Below are positions 33,427 to 41,265 of a DNA stretch of 64,000 nt, in pieces. The position numbers and the translations under genes are program-made. The DNA is from Agromyces sp. H66 (GTDB lineage: Bacteria; Actinomycetota; Actinomycetes; Actinomycetales; Microbacteriaceae), in the NCBI RefSeq assembly GCF_004959775.1, contig NZ_SJZG01000010.1:38605-102604 (forward strand), given 5' to 3'. How positions within the stretch are numbered: the first letter of the stretch is position 1; every line of letters begins with the position of its first letter. A model generated the notes under the pieces. That model had not been told where the DNA came from. It saw only the letters and a list, made by a program, of their open reading frames with translations, and made no database searches.

Positions 33427-34631
33427 TGCGACGCAGGTTCACTGTGGCATCCGCCATGGTCGGCGCTCTCGCGCTGATCGCGCTCGCCGGCTGTACCACC
33501 GACCCCAACGTGACGGCGCCGACGGATGACGCCGACGCCACGGAGGAGTCGGTCGAGTGGTTCGACCAGGAGCTCTACGACAAGCAGGACGCCGAACGCG
33601 GCGTCACGCCGGAGGGGCCGGAAGGCCAGCCGTGGCTCCAGTACATCAACGCCGAGTTCGTCGACACCTCGCAGCACGCGAGCGAGGGGGCGAAGAAGGC
33701 GTGCTTCGCGAACGCCTCGATCTCGAATCCGTGGCGGCAGACCGGTTGGATCACGATGAACGAGCAGCTGAAGGTGCTGCAGGAGCAGGGCGTGATCTCC
33801 GAGATGGAGACGCGCGACGCCCAGGACTCGGATGACACCCAGATCGCCGACATCGACTACTTCATCAACGAGGGGAACTGCGACGTCTTCGTCATCTCGC
33901 CGAACTCCACGGCGGCGATGACCCCGGCGGTCGAGCGTGCGTGCGACACCGGCAAGCCGGTCATCGTGTTCGACCGCGGCGTGCAGACCGACTGCCCGAC
34001 CACGTTCATCCACCCGATCGGCGGCTTCGCGTGGGGGATCGACACGGCCGAGTTCCTCATCGACGAGCTCGACGAGGGCGCCAAGGTCGTGGCGCTGCGC
34101 ATCCTGCCGGGCGTCGACGTGCTGGAGCAGCGCTGGGCCGCGGCCGAGAAGCTCTTCGACGAGGCGGGCATCGAGGCGGTCGACTACTTCACGGGCGCCG
34201 ACCCGACCGAGATCAAGAAGATCATCTCCGACGAGCTCGCCAAGGGCGACGTGCACGGCGTGTGGATGGATGCCGGTGACGGCGCCGTCGCGGCTATCGA
34301 GGCGTTCGAGGACGCCGGCGTCGACTATCCCGTGATGACGGGTGAGGACGAGATGAGCTTCCTCCGCAAGTGGAAGGAGACCGGGCTCACGGGCCTCGCG
34401 CCGGTGTACTCGAACTTCCAGTGGCGCACGCCGCTGCTCGCGATCCAGAAGATCTTCGCGGGTGAGGAGGTGCCGAAGGAGTGGGTGCTCCCGCAGAGCC
34501 CGATCACCGCCGGAGAGGTCGACCAGTACCTCGAGGCGAACGACGGCATGCCCGACGGCCACTACGCGAAGTTCGGCGGCGAGGACCTGCCGGGCTACCC
34601 GCAGGTCTGGCAGGATCGCGTCATCCCGTAA
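33426..34631 (+). CDS. sugar ABC transporter substrate-binding lipoprotein
   Basis: A 401-residue periplasmic-binding-protein family 4 type receptor. The signal peptide ends in the lipobox LAGC (Cys 22), so it should be lipid-anchored outside the membrane. Mature blocks include CDVFVISPNSTAAM near 145, GKPVIVFDRGVQTDC near 165 and VWMDAGDGAVAAIEAFEDAG near 280, the two-lobed Rossmann-like fold. ATG 33426 has GGGAGG six bases upstream and overlaps the permease stop. An in-frame GTG three bases earlier is less likely. Ligand unknown; the ribose/galactose/inositol group is most similar by eye. Confidence 0.9.
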   Translation: MRRRFTVASAMVGALALIALAGCTTDPNVTAPTDDADATEESVEWFDQELYDKQDAERGVTPEGPEGQPWLQYINAEFVDTSQHASEGAKKACFANASISNPWRQTGWITMNEQLKVLQEQGVISEMETRDAQDSDDTQIADIDYFINEGNCDVFVISPNSTAAMTPAVERACDTGKPVIVFDRGVQTDCPTTFIHPIGGFAWGIDTAEFLIDELDEGAKVVALRILPGVDVLEQRWAAAEKLFDEAGIEAVDYFTGADPTEIKKIISDELAKGDVHGVWMDAGDGAVAAIEAFEDAGVDYPVMTGEDEMSFLRKWKETGLTGLAPVYSNFQWRTPLLAIQKIFAGEEVPKEWVLPQSPITAGEVDQYLEANDGMPDGHYAKFGGEDLPGYPQVWQDRVIP

Positions 34632-34649
34632 CCCTCAACGCCACCACCA

Positions 34650-34697
34650 CCGAGAGTGCACTCCCAGCCCTTCCGAGGGCGAAGAGTGCACTCTCGG
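34650..34697 (+). terminator. intra-operon hairpin after the binding-protein gene
   Basis: CCGAGAGTGCACTC (34650-34663) and GAGTGCACTCTCGG (34684-34697) are perfect 14-base arms with a 20-base loop. Placed 18 bases after the binding-protein stop and 40 bases before the isomerase gene, it may partially terminate transcription or protect the upstream mRNA, giving more binding protein than isomerase. Confidence 0.65.
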
Positions 34698-34737
34698 AAC
34701 TCACTACTCGATCACTGGGCATTCGCGAGGAGGCCGC

Positions 34738-35607
34738 ATGCGTCGCACCATCGGCGTGAACACCTGGGTGTGGACGTCGCCGCTCGACGACGCCGCGCTC
34801 GCCGCCATTGCGGCGAAGGCCGCTGGCATGGGCTTCGGGGCGATCGAGCTGCCGATCGAGCAGCCGGGGGACTGGGCTCCGGATGCCGCGGCCGACGTGC
34901 TCGCCGAGCACGGGCTCGCGCCCATCGTGATCGGCGCCATGGGGCCCGGCCGCAACCTCGTCGCCGCGCCCGGGTCCGAGATCGTGGCGACGCAGAACTA
35001 TCTCGTGCACTGCCTCGGCGTCGCAGAGCGGCTCGGGTCCCCGGTGGTCGCCGGACCGTTCACCGCGGCCACCGGACGGGCCTGGCGCATGGACGCCGAG
35101 GAACGCGAGGCCCGCTACCGCGAGCTGCGCACGAGCCTCGCGCCCCTCGTCCGGCAGGCGGAGGCACGCGGCATCCGTCTCGCGATCGAGCCGCTGAACC
35201 GCTACGAGACCAGCCTCGTGAACACGGTCGAGCAGGCGCTCGAGGCGCTCGGACCGCTGCTCGGCCCGGGCCTCGGCCTGGCGCTCGACAGCTACCACCT
35301 CAACATCGAGGAGAAGCACGTCGGCGATGCGATCCGCGCGGCGGGCGAGCACCTCGCGCACGTGCAGGTCTGCGGCAACGACCGCGGGGCCGTGGGCGAC
35401 GATCACCTCGACTGGCCCGGATTCCTCGACGCCCTCGACGAAACCGGCTATGCCGGTGTGCTCGGGCTCGAGAGTTTCACGGGCGAGAACGCGACGATCG
35501 CGGTCGCGGCGTCCGTGTGGCGGCCGCTCGCGGCATCCCAGGACGAACTCGCGGAGCGCAGCATCCGCTACCTGAACGCACTGCAGGACGAAAGGGACGT
35601 GACATGA
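34738..35607 (+). CDS. sugar phosphate isomerase/epimerase (TIM barrel, tagatose 3-epimerase-like)
   Basis: A 289-residue xylose-isomerase-like TIM barrel. Family features are GVNTWVWTSPL at the start, LAIEPLNRYETS near 160 with a metal-binding Glu, LALDSYHLNIEE near 192 with Asp and His, and LGLESFTGEN near 250 with the last Glu. The pattern resembles D-tagatose/D-psicose 3-epimerases, so 3-epimerisation of a keto sugar is a reasonable guess. ATG 34738 follows AGGAGG at a four-base spacing. Its stop overlaps the next gene start by four bases. Confidence 0.82.
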   Translation: MRRTIGVNTWVWTSPLDDAALAAIAAKAAGMGFGAIELPIEQPGDWAPDAAADVLAEHGLAPIVIGAMGPGRNLVAAPGSEIVATQNYLVHCLGVAERLGSPVVAGPFTAATGRAWRMDAEEREARYRELRTSLAPLVRQAEARGIRLAIEPLNRYETSLVNTVEQALEALGPLLGPGLGLALDSYHLNIEEKHVGDAIRAAGEHLAHVQVCGNDRGAVGDDHLDWPGFLDALDETGYAGVLGLESFTGENATIAVAASVWRPLAASQDELAERSIRYLNALQDERDVT

Positions 35608-36635
35608 CCGCTTCGACGGGCTCGGCGACCGATTCCCACCCTGTAACTCTCTTCACCGGTCAGTGGGCCGACCTCTCGTTCGAGGAGGTCGCCCGGCTCG
35701 CCGCCGAATGGGGTTACGACGGGCTCGAGATCGCGTGCTCGGGCGACCATCTCGACCTGAAGCTCGCCGAGGAGGAGCCGGGCTACCTCGACGAGCGCCG
35801 CGAGATCCTGAAGCGGCACGGGCTCGAGGTGTACGCGATCTCGAACCACCTGACCGGACAGGCGGTGTGCGACGACCCTATCGACTTCCGGCACGAGGCG
35901 ATCCTGCGCCCGTACACGTGGGGCGACGGCGACGCCGAGGGCGTCAGGCAGCGGGCCGCCGACGACATGAAGCGCTCGGCGCGCGTGGCGCGGGCGCTCG
36001 GGGTCGACACCGTCGTCGGCTTCACCGGGTCGAGCATCTGGCCGTACGTGGCGATGTTCCCGCCCGTGCCGGCGTCGGTGATCGAGGGCGGGTTCGAGGA
36101 CTTCGCGAATCGGTGGAATCCGATCCTCGACGTGTTCGACGCCGAGGGCGTGCGGTTCGCGCACGAGGTGCACCCGTCGGAGATCGCGTACGACTACTGG
36201 AGCTCGGTGCGCACGCTCGAGGCGATCGACCACCGTGCGGCGTTCGGGTTCAACTGGGACCCGAGCCACATGATGTGGCAGGGCATCGACCCGGTCGGCT
36301 TCATCCTCGAGTTCCAGGACCGCATCTACCACGTCGACTGCAAGGACACCCGGCTTCGACCGCAGAACGGGCGCGCGGGCGTGCTCGGCTCGCACCTGCC
36401 GTGGGGCGATCCGCGACGCGGCTGGGACTTCGTCTCGACCGGGCACGGCGACGTGCCATGGGAGGACGCGTTCCGCGCGCTCGACGCGATCGGCTACACG
36501 GGCCCGATCTCGGTCGAGTGGGAGGACGCCGGCATGGACCGCCTGCACGGCGCCAGGGAGGCGGTCGGGTTCATCCGCTCGCTCCTCTGGCCGCGGCCCA
36601 CCGTCTCGTTCGACGCGGCGTTCTCGAACCAGTAG
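35604..36635 (+). CDS. sugar phosphate isomerase/epimerase family protein (TIM barrel)
   Basis: A 343-residue xylose-isomerase-like TIM barrel, more distant from the preceding gene. It has DGLEIACSGDHLDLK near residue 40, FAHEVHPSEIAYDYWS near 188 with a metal-site Glu, GFNWDPSHMMWQGIDP near 214 with Asp and His, and ISVEWEDAGMDRLHGA near 300 with the last Glu. Related proteins act on sugars or inositol derivatives. The N terminus encodes MTASTGSATD across a CTTCGACGGGCTC sequence that resembles the repeat at 2946-2960, so the first ten residues may derive from a repeat element. Last gene of the operon. Confidence 0.82.
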   Translation: MTASTGSATDSHPVTLFTGQWADLSFEEVARLAAEWGYDGLEIACSGDHLDLKLAEEEPGYLDERREILKRHGLEVYAISNHLTGQAVCDDPIDFRHEAILRPYTWGDGDAEGVRQRAADDMKRSARVARALGVDTVVGFTGSSIWPYVAMFPPVPASVIEGGFEDFANRWNPILDVFDAEGVRFAHEVHPSEIAYDYWSSVRTLEAIDHRAAFGFNWDPSHMMWQGIDPVGFILEFQDRIYHVDCKDTRLRPQNGRAGVLGSHLPWGDPRRGWDFVSTGHGDVPWEDAFRALDAIGYTGPISVEWEDAGMDRLHGAREAVGFIRSLLWPRPTVSFDAAFSNQ

Positions 36636-36708
36636 CGGGCGGATGCCCCGCCGCGGGCGCTGCTCGGGAGGCCCACGCATCGCGAGAGCCGCCGAGCGAG
36701 TGGCCCGT

Positions 36709-36732
36709 TCGGGCCATCCGACGATGGCCCGA
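36709..36732. terminator. hairpin after the sugar operon
   Basis: TCGGGCCAT (36709-36717) and ATGGCCCGA (36724-36732) form a perfect nine-base stem with a six-base loop, about 75 bases after the last operon gene. Probably the operon terminator. Confidence 0.5.
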
Positions 36733-36828
36733 AGACGCGATGCCCCCGGGTGCCGCTTCGCGGTGGAATCGATGACAACCGACCGACCCCGTCATACCGG
36801 GGCGGGACAGCTACACCAGGGAGTCATC

Positions 36829-37236
36829 ATGTCCGAGACCGTCACCGCCGACATCAGCCGCGCTCGCGCGTCGATCGCATTCGGCCGCGAGCACGGGTAC
36901 TACCGCGTGCTCTTCGAGGCGGGTCCCGTGGACGCGGCCGGCTTCGCGGAACTCGCGGGGGTGTCCGAGCACCATGCTCGAGCCTGGCTCGACGAGCAGG
37001 TCGAGGCGGGCGTGCTCCGCGCCGTCGCCGCCCCGAGCGGCGACCGGGAGGAGCTGCTGCTCCCCGGCGAGCACGTGCCGATCCTCCTCGGCGACCGGGG
37101 CGGCCACGAACTCGACGGCGCCCGGGAGCTCCTGGACGAGCACCGCGACGAGCTGCCCGCGGTGCTCGGCGCCGAGCACGAACACCGGCGCGTGCGCGCC
37201 TTCGCCGACCACGCCCGCCTGATGCGCGTGGTCTAG
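36829..37236 (+). CDS. truncated methyltransferase: stand-alone winged-helix N-terminal domain
   Basis: A 135-residue product matching only the first part of the complete methyltransferase at 38517-39758. HGYYRVLFEAGPVDAAGFAE and LAGVSEHHARAWLDEQVEAG align with GLYRALHEHGPMTADRLAAS and the following helix there, and HVPILLGDRGG aligns with HVPVLVGETHP. The SAM-binding domain is absent. The frame is intact, with ATG 36829 preceded by AGGGAG, so a small DNA-binding or dimerisation protein may still be made. It is followed by the intact hydrolase-LuxR fusion, 33 bases away, mirroring the second cassette copy. Confidence 0.7.
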   Translation: MSETVTADISRARASIAFGREHGYYRVLFEAGPVDAAGFAELAGVSEHHARAWLDEQVEAGVLRAVAAPSGDREELLLPGEHVPILLGDRGGHELDGARELLDEHRDELPAVLGAEHEHRRVRAFADHARLMRVV

Positions 37237-37269
37237 GCCGAGCATCCCTCGCCTTCCTAGACTGGGGGC

Positions 37270-38331
37270 GTGCAGCCCGAGGACCAGGTCATCCGCTACG
37301 CGGAGTTCGACGGGACGTCGATCGCCTGGTCCGCGGTCGGCTCCGGGCCGCTCCTGATCGTCGGCGGGTGGTGGTCGAGCCACCTCGAGCTCGACTGGCG
37401 CAACCCCGGGTTCCGGCGGTTCGTCGGGGAACTGGCGCGGCATCGCACCGTCGTCCGCTACGACCGGCCCGGCGCGGGCGTGTCCGATCGCGGGGTGATG
37501 CCGGCACGCTCGCTCGACGAGGAGGTCGAGACGTTCGAGCGACTCGTCGAGGTCGCCTCGCCGGGTGCCGGGCCGATCTCGCTTTTCGGTGCGTCGTCGG
37601 GCGGCGGAGTGGCCTCGCTGTTCGCGGCGAGGCATCCCGAACGCGTCGATCGCATGGTGCTGTACGGCACGTACGCCCGCGGCGTCGATCTCGCGCCGCC
37701 CGCCGCGCGCGAGGCGATGCTCGGCGTCATCGAACAGCACTGGGGGCTCGGCTCGCGCGTGCTCGCCGACCTGTTCCTGCCCGATGCGACGGCCGAGGAA
37801 CGCGACGAGTTCGTCGAGTTCCAGCGTCGCTCCGCCTCACGCGAGGTCGCACTCGCGTCGCTTCGCGCCGTCTACGCCTTCGACGCCTCGGGCCACCTCG
37901 GCGACGTGCTCGCGCCCACGCTCGTGCTGCACCGGCGTGCCGACCGCGCGATCCCGTTCGCGCTCGGCAAGGACGTGGCGGGCCGCATCCGCAACGCGCG
38001 CTTCGTCGCCCTCGAGGGCGACGACCACTTCCCCTGGCGCGGCGACGTCGACGCCGTCGTGCGCGAGACGCTCGACTTCCTCGGGGTGCCCGTCGAGACG
38101 CCCCGGCCGAATGCCGCGGGCGCGGCCGGCGCCGGCGCCGCGCGGCTCACCGAACGCGAACGCGAGGTGCTGCGCCTCGTCGCCCGCGGCGAGACCGACG
38201 CCGAGATCGCGGCGCGCCTCGTGCTGTCGGCGCACACCGTGCACCGGCACATCGCGAACATCCGCACCAAGCTGGGGGTGCCGTCGCGCACCGCCGCGGC
38301 CGCATGGGCGCTGCGCAACGAGCTCATCTGA
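37270..38331 (+). CDS. alpha/beta hydrolase fused to a LuxR-type DNA-binding domain
   Basis: A 353-residue two-domain protein. Residues 1-280 are an alpha/beta hydrolase: VGGWWSSHLELDW oxyanion region, nucleophile elbow GASSGGG near 108 (Ser), an acid in HRRADRAIPFA near 223 and the catalytic His in LEGDDHFPWRGD near 250. Residues 295-353 are a LuxR HTH: LTEREREVLRLVARGETDAE and HTVHRHIANIRTKLGV. Fusions of this kind are known as adenylate-cyclase-linked or signalling hydrolases in actinobacteria; here the hydrolase may sense rather than degrade a small molecule. GTG 37270 has GGGGGC just upstream. A decayed paralogue lies at 39802-40440. Confidence 0.85.
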   Translation: MQPEDQVIRYAEFDGTSIAWSAVGSGPLLIVGGWWSSHLELDWRNPGFRRFVGELARHRTVVRYDRPGAGVSDRGVMPARSLDEEVETFERLVEVASPGAGPISLFGASSGGGVASLFAARHPERVDRMVLYGTYARGVDLAPPAAREAMLGVIEQHWGLGSRVLADLFLPDATAEERDEFVEFQRRSASREVALASLRAVYAFDASGHLGDVLAPTLVLHRRADRAIPFALGKDVAGRIRNARFVALEGDDHFPWRGDVDAVVRETLDFLGVPVETPRPNAAGAAGAGAARLTEREREVLRLVARGETDAEIAARLVLSAHTVHRHIANIRTKLGVPSRTAAAAWALRNELI

Positions 38332-38516
38332 ACCCCTCGGGTGGGCGCACCTGCCGCCGCCCACCTGCTCAGGTGAGCGAACGGATGCCCCGGCCTGGCC
38401 GCTTCCGGCCATGGCGGGTTGGCCGGTTCGGGCGATTCCCCGGCCGCGCGCATCGGCGTTGACTGTGTCCCCGTGCCGGGGATCCGCCCGGCCGTATGAC
38501 GATGCAAGGAATCACC

Positions 38517-39758
38517 ATGTCCGACACCCTGACCACCGGCGGTGCAGCACGCCCCGAGGGCGACCCGCACGTCCTGGCCGAGGATCCGGCCGTCACCTCG
38601 TTCCCGGCCGACGTCACGACCTCGCCCGAGGCCGAGGCCGACGCCGCAGCCCGGGTCGGCGCCTACGCCCAGCAGCTCGTCGGCATGCTCGGCGGCGCCG
38701 CCGAACTGCTCACCATCGAGATCGGCCGGCGGTTCGGTCTCTACCGTGCGTTGCACGAGCACGGGCCCATGACCGCCGACCGACTCGCCGCGTCCGCCGG
38801 CATCGCCCCGCGCTACGCGCGCGAGTGGCTCGAGCAGCAGGCCGCCGCCGGCCACGTCGCCGTCGAGGTGTCGGGAGACTCCGGACTCGACCGCCGGTTC
38901 AGCCTGCCGCCCCTCCACGTGCCCGTGCTCGTCGGCGAGACGCACCCGGCGCACGTCGCCCCGGTCGCGAGCCTCGCCGCGGGCGTCGCACTGGCCTTCC
39001 ACGAGGTCGTCGCCGACTTCGGCCAGGGCAACGGTGTCGCCTACGACGAATACGGCGCGGAGCTCCGTCGGGGACTCGGCGACCTGCACCGGCCCAGGTT
39101 CACGCACGAGATGCGCGGCTGGGTCGACGCGTTGCCCGACCGGGCCGCGGCACTCGACGCGGGTGGCGCGGTGCTCGACGCGGGCTGCGGCACGGGCTGG
39201 TCGACGATCTCCCTGGCGAACGCGTTCCCGAACGCGCACGTCGTGGGCCTCGACCTCGACGAGGCCTCCATCGAGGAGGCCAGGGAGAACGCCCTCGCTG
39301 CGGGCGTCGCCGACCGGGTCGCATTCGTGCTCGGCGACGCCGCCGACGCCGGGGCCGTGCAGCGTGCCGCCGCCTCGGCGCGAGGTGCGGGGGAGCGCGC
39401 CGACGGGGCATCCGGTTTCGACCTCGTCACCATCTTCGAGGCGTTGCACGACATGGGACGGCCGGTCGACGCGCTCGCCGGCATCCGCGCGCTGCTGCGA
39501 CCGGGTGGCGCGCTCCTCGTCGCCGACGGGCGCGTCGCCGACGAGTTCCACGCGAATGCCGAACCGGTCGAGCGGATGCTGTACGCGCTCAGCGTGCTGC
39601 ACTGCGTCCCTGCGACGACCGCCGAGTCCGACGCGGTCGCGAACGGCACGGTGCTGCGCGCGCCGACGCTGCGACGGTGGGCGGCAGAGGCGGGCTTCGG
39701 GCCGGTCGACGTGCTCGACATCGAGAACCCGTTCTGGCGCTTCTACCGCATCGGGTGA
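38517..39758 (+). CDS. SAM-dependent methyltransferase with N-terminal winged-helix domain
   Basis: A 413-residue class I methyltransferase of the Rv2258c-like type. After a disordered Ala/Asp/Glu-rich 45-residue stretch, a winged-helix dimerisation domain contains FGLYRALHEHGPMTADRLAA near residue 78. The SAM motif is VLDAGCGTGWSTISLANA near 220, motif II VVGLDLDEASIEEAREN near 242, and FDLVTIFEALHDMGRPVDA near 301 marks the later core. ATG 38517 follows AAGGA at a seven-base spacing; an in-frame ATG at 38496 is less likely. The decayed hydrolase-LuxR paralogue follows 43 bases later. Substrate unknown. Confidence 0.85.
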   Translation: MSDTLTTGGAARPEGDPHVLAEDPAVTSFPADVTTSPEAEADAAARVGAYAQQLVGMLGGAAELLTIEIGRRFGLYRALHEHGPMTADRLAASAGIAPRYAREWLEQQAAAGHVAVEVSGDSGLDRRFSLPPLHVPVLVGETHPAHVAPVASLAAGVALAFHEVVADFGQGNGVAYDEYGAELRRGLGDLHRPRFTHEMRGWVDALPDRAAALDAGGAVLDAGCGTGWSTISLANAFPNAHVVGLDLDEASIEEARENALAAGVADRVAFVLGDAADAGAVQRAAASARGAGERADGASGFDLVTIFEALHDMGRPVDALAGIRALLRPGGALLVADGRVADEFHANAEPVERMLYALSVLHCVPATTAESDAVANGTVLRAPTLRRWAAEAGFGPVDVLDIENPFWRFYRIG

Positions 39759-39801
39759 GTGCGCCCTTCCTCGCGTCCGACGGCGCTTCTGCACTGGGGC
39801 C

Positions 39802-40440
39802 GTGGAGCCCGGTGATCAGCTGATCCGCTACGCCGAGCTCGCCATCCTCGAGGCCCGCGTCGCCACCGCCGTCGGCGACGCCGAGGTCGCCGTGTTCGGC
39901 GTGTCGTCGGGTGGCGCGGTCTCGTCGTCGTTCGCGGCGAGGCATCACGGAGCGGGTGTCGGCGCTGATCCTGTACGGCTCGTTCGCGAACGGCACCGAC
40001 CTCGGCCCGCCCGCGGTGCGCGAGGGGCTCGTCGACGTGATCCGCGCCCACGGGGGGTTCGGCTCCCGTGTGCTCGCCGACCTCTTCCTCCCCGACGCGA
40101 GCATCGACGATCGCGACGAGTTCGTCGACTCCACCCCGCACCTCGGGCTCATCCGCGCGCCCGCGCTCGTGCTGCACCGGCGCGAGGACCACGCGATCCG
40201 GTTCGCGCTCGCGGCGGACCTCGCGGCGCGGATTCCCGGCGCGCGGCGAGCTCACCGATCGGGAGAAGGAGGTGCTGCGCCTCGTCGCGCGGGGCGAGAC
40301 CGACCAGGCCATCGCCGGCCTCCTCGTGCTGAGCCCGCACACCGTGCATCGGCACCTCGCGAACATCCGCACGAAGCTCGGCGTCCCGTCCCGTGCGGCC
40401 GCGGCGGCGTGGGCGCTTCGCCACGGACTCATCCGACGCG
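39802..40440 (+). pseudogene. decayed alpha/beta hydrolase-LuxR paralogue
   Basis: This is a broken copy of the gene at 37270. From GTG 39802 it reads EPGDQLIRYAEL, then jumps over about 75 residues to VFGVSSGGAVSSSFAARH. A frame change near 39945 leads to SALILYGSFANGTDL and GSRVLADLFLPDASIDDRDEFV, then another in-frame gap of roughly 30 residues. A second frame change near 40240 follows, and finally a nearly perfect LuxR domain (LTDREKEVLRLVARGETDQA, HTVHRHLANIRTKLGV). The His region of the hydrolase is gone and the native stop is missing. No functional full protein can be made. Confidence 0.8.
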
Positions 40441-40481
40441 ACCCGACGCGGCACGGGCGCGGAGCATCCGCCCACCCGGCT

Positions 40482-40512
40482 CATAGGAAACGCATAGGGC
40501 GGCGCGGATACT
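40482..40512 (+). promoter_or_regulatory. direct-repeat site and -10 of the two-component operon
   Basis: CATAGG occurs at 40482-40487 and 40493-40498, exactly one helical turn (11 bases) apart, the spacing preferred by OmpR-type response regulators. GATACT (40507-40512) is a -10-like element ending six bases before the ATG at 40519, so the mRNA is probably leaderless or nearly so. Autoregulation by the encoded regulator is inferred. Confidence 0.6.
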
Positions 40513-40518
40513 GGAGGC

Positions 40519-41265
40519 ATGAGCACCACCGCGACATCCCAGCACCGCGCCCCGCAGCTCGCGAAGGGCGACGGCTCCATGGTGCGCGTCCTCGTCGTCG
40601 ACGACGAGCAGTCGCTCACCGACCTGCTGAAGATGGCGCTGCGGTACGAGGGCTGGGACGTGCGCACCGCCGCCGACGGGCTCACCGCGGTCAAGGTCGC
40701 GCGCGAGTTCCGCCCCGACGCGATCGTGCTCGACATCATGCTCCCCGACATCGACGGGCTCGAGGTGCTGCAGCGGGTGCGCGCCGACGGAACCGAGACC
40801 CCCGTGCTCTTCCTCACCGCGAAGGACTCGCTCGACGACCGCATCGCCGGCCTCACCGCGGGCGGCGACGACTACGTCACCAAGCCGTTCAGCCTCGAAG
40901 AGGTGGTCGCGCGGCTGCGCGGACTCATCCGCCGATCCAGCCTGACGCTCGCCAAGGCGAAGGGCCCCGTGCTCGTCGTCGGCGATCTCACGCTCGACGA
41001 GGACTCCTACGAGGTCGCGCGCGGCGGCACGCCCATCGAGTTGACGGCCACGGAGTTCGAGCTGCTCCGCTTCCTCATGCGCAACCCACGCCGCGTGCTC
41101 TCCAAGGCGCAGATCCTCGACCGGGTCTGGAGCTACGACTTCGGCGGCCGTGAGTCGGTCGTCGAGCTCTACATCTCCTACCTGCGCAAGAAGATCGACG
41201 CCGGTCGCGAGCCGATGATCCACACCGTGCGCGGCGCCGGCTACCTGCTCAAGGCCGCTGGATGA
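40519..41265 (+). CDS. OmpR-family response regulator
   Basis: A 248-residue DNA-binding response regulator. The receiver domain has VLVVDDEQSLTDLL near residue 24, the phosphorylated Asp 72 in VLDIMLPD, the LTAKD Thr/Lys region near 94 and VTKPFS near 119. The C-terminal winged helix shows ELTATEFELLRFLMRNPRRV and SVVELYISYLRKKID. The gene overlaps the sensor kinase start by four bases. It resembles the TcrX/MprA group of actinobacterial regulators; the signal is unknown. Confidence 0.94.
   Translation: MSTTATSQHRAPQLAKGDGSMVRVLVVDDEQSLTDLLKMALRYEGWDVRTAADGLTAVKVAREFRPDAIVLDIMLPDIDGLEVLQRVRADGTETPVLFLTAKDSLDDRIAGLTAGGDDYVTKPFSLEEVVARLRGLIRRSSLTLAKAKGPVLVVGDLTLDEDSYEVARGGTPIELTATEFELLRFLMRNPRRVLSKAQILDRVWSYDFGGRESVVELYISYLRKKIDAGREPMIHTVRGAGYLLKAAG

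Noticed and set aside
40068-41153. Forward frame joining the LuxR end of the pseudogene to the response regulator region
   Set aside because: After the LuxR domain the frame is out of register with the response regulator and encodes Arg/His-rich noise.
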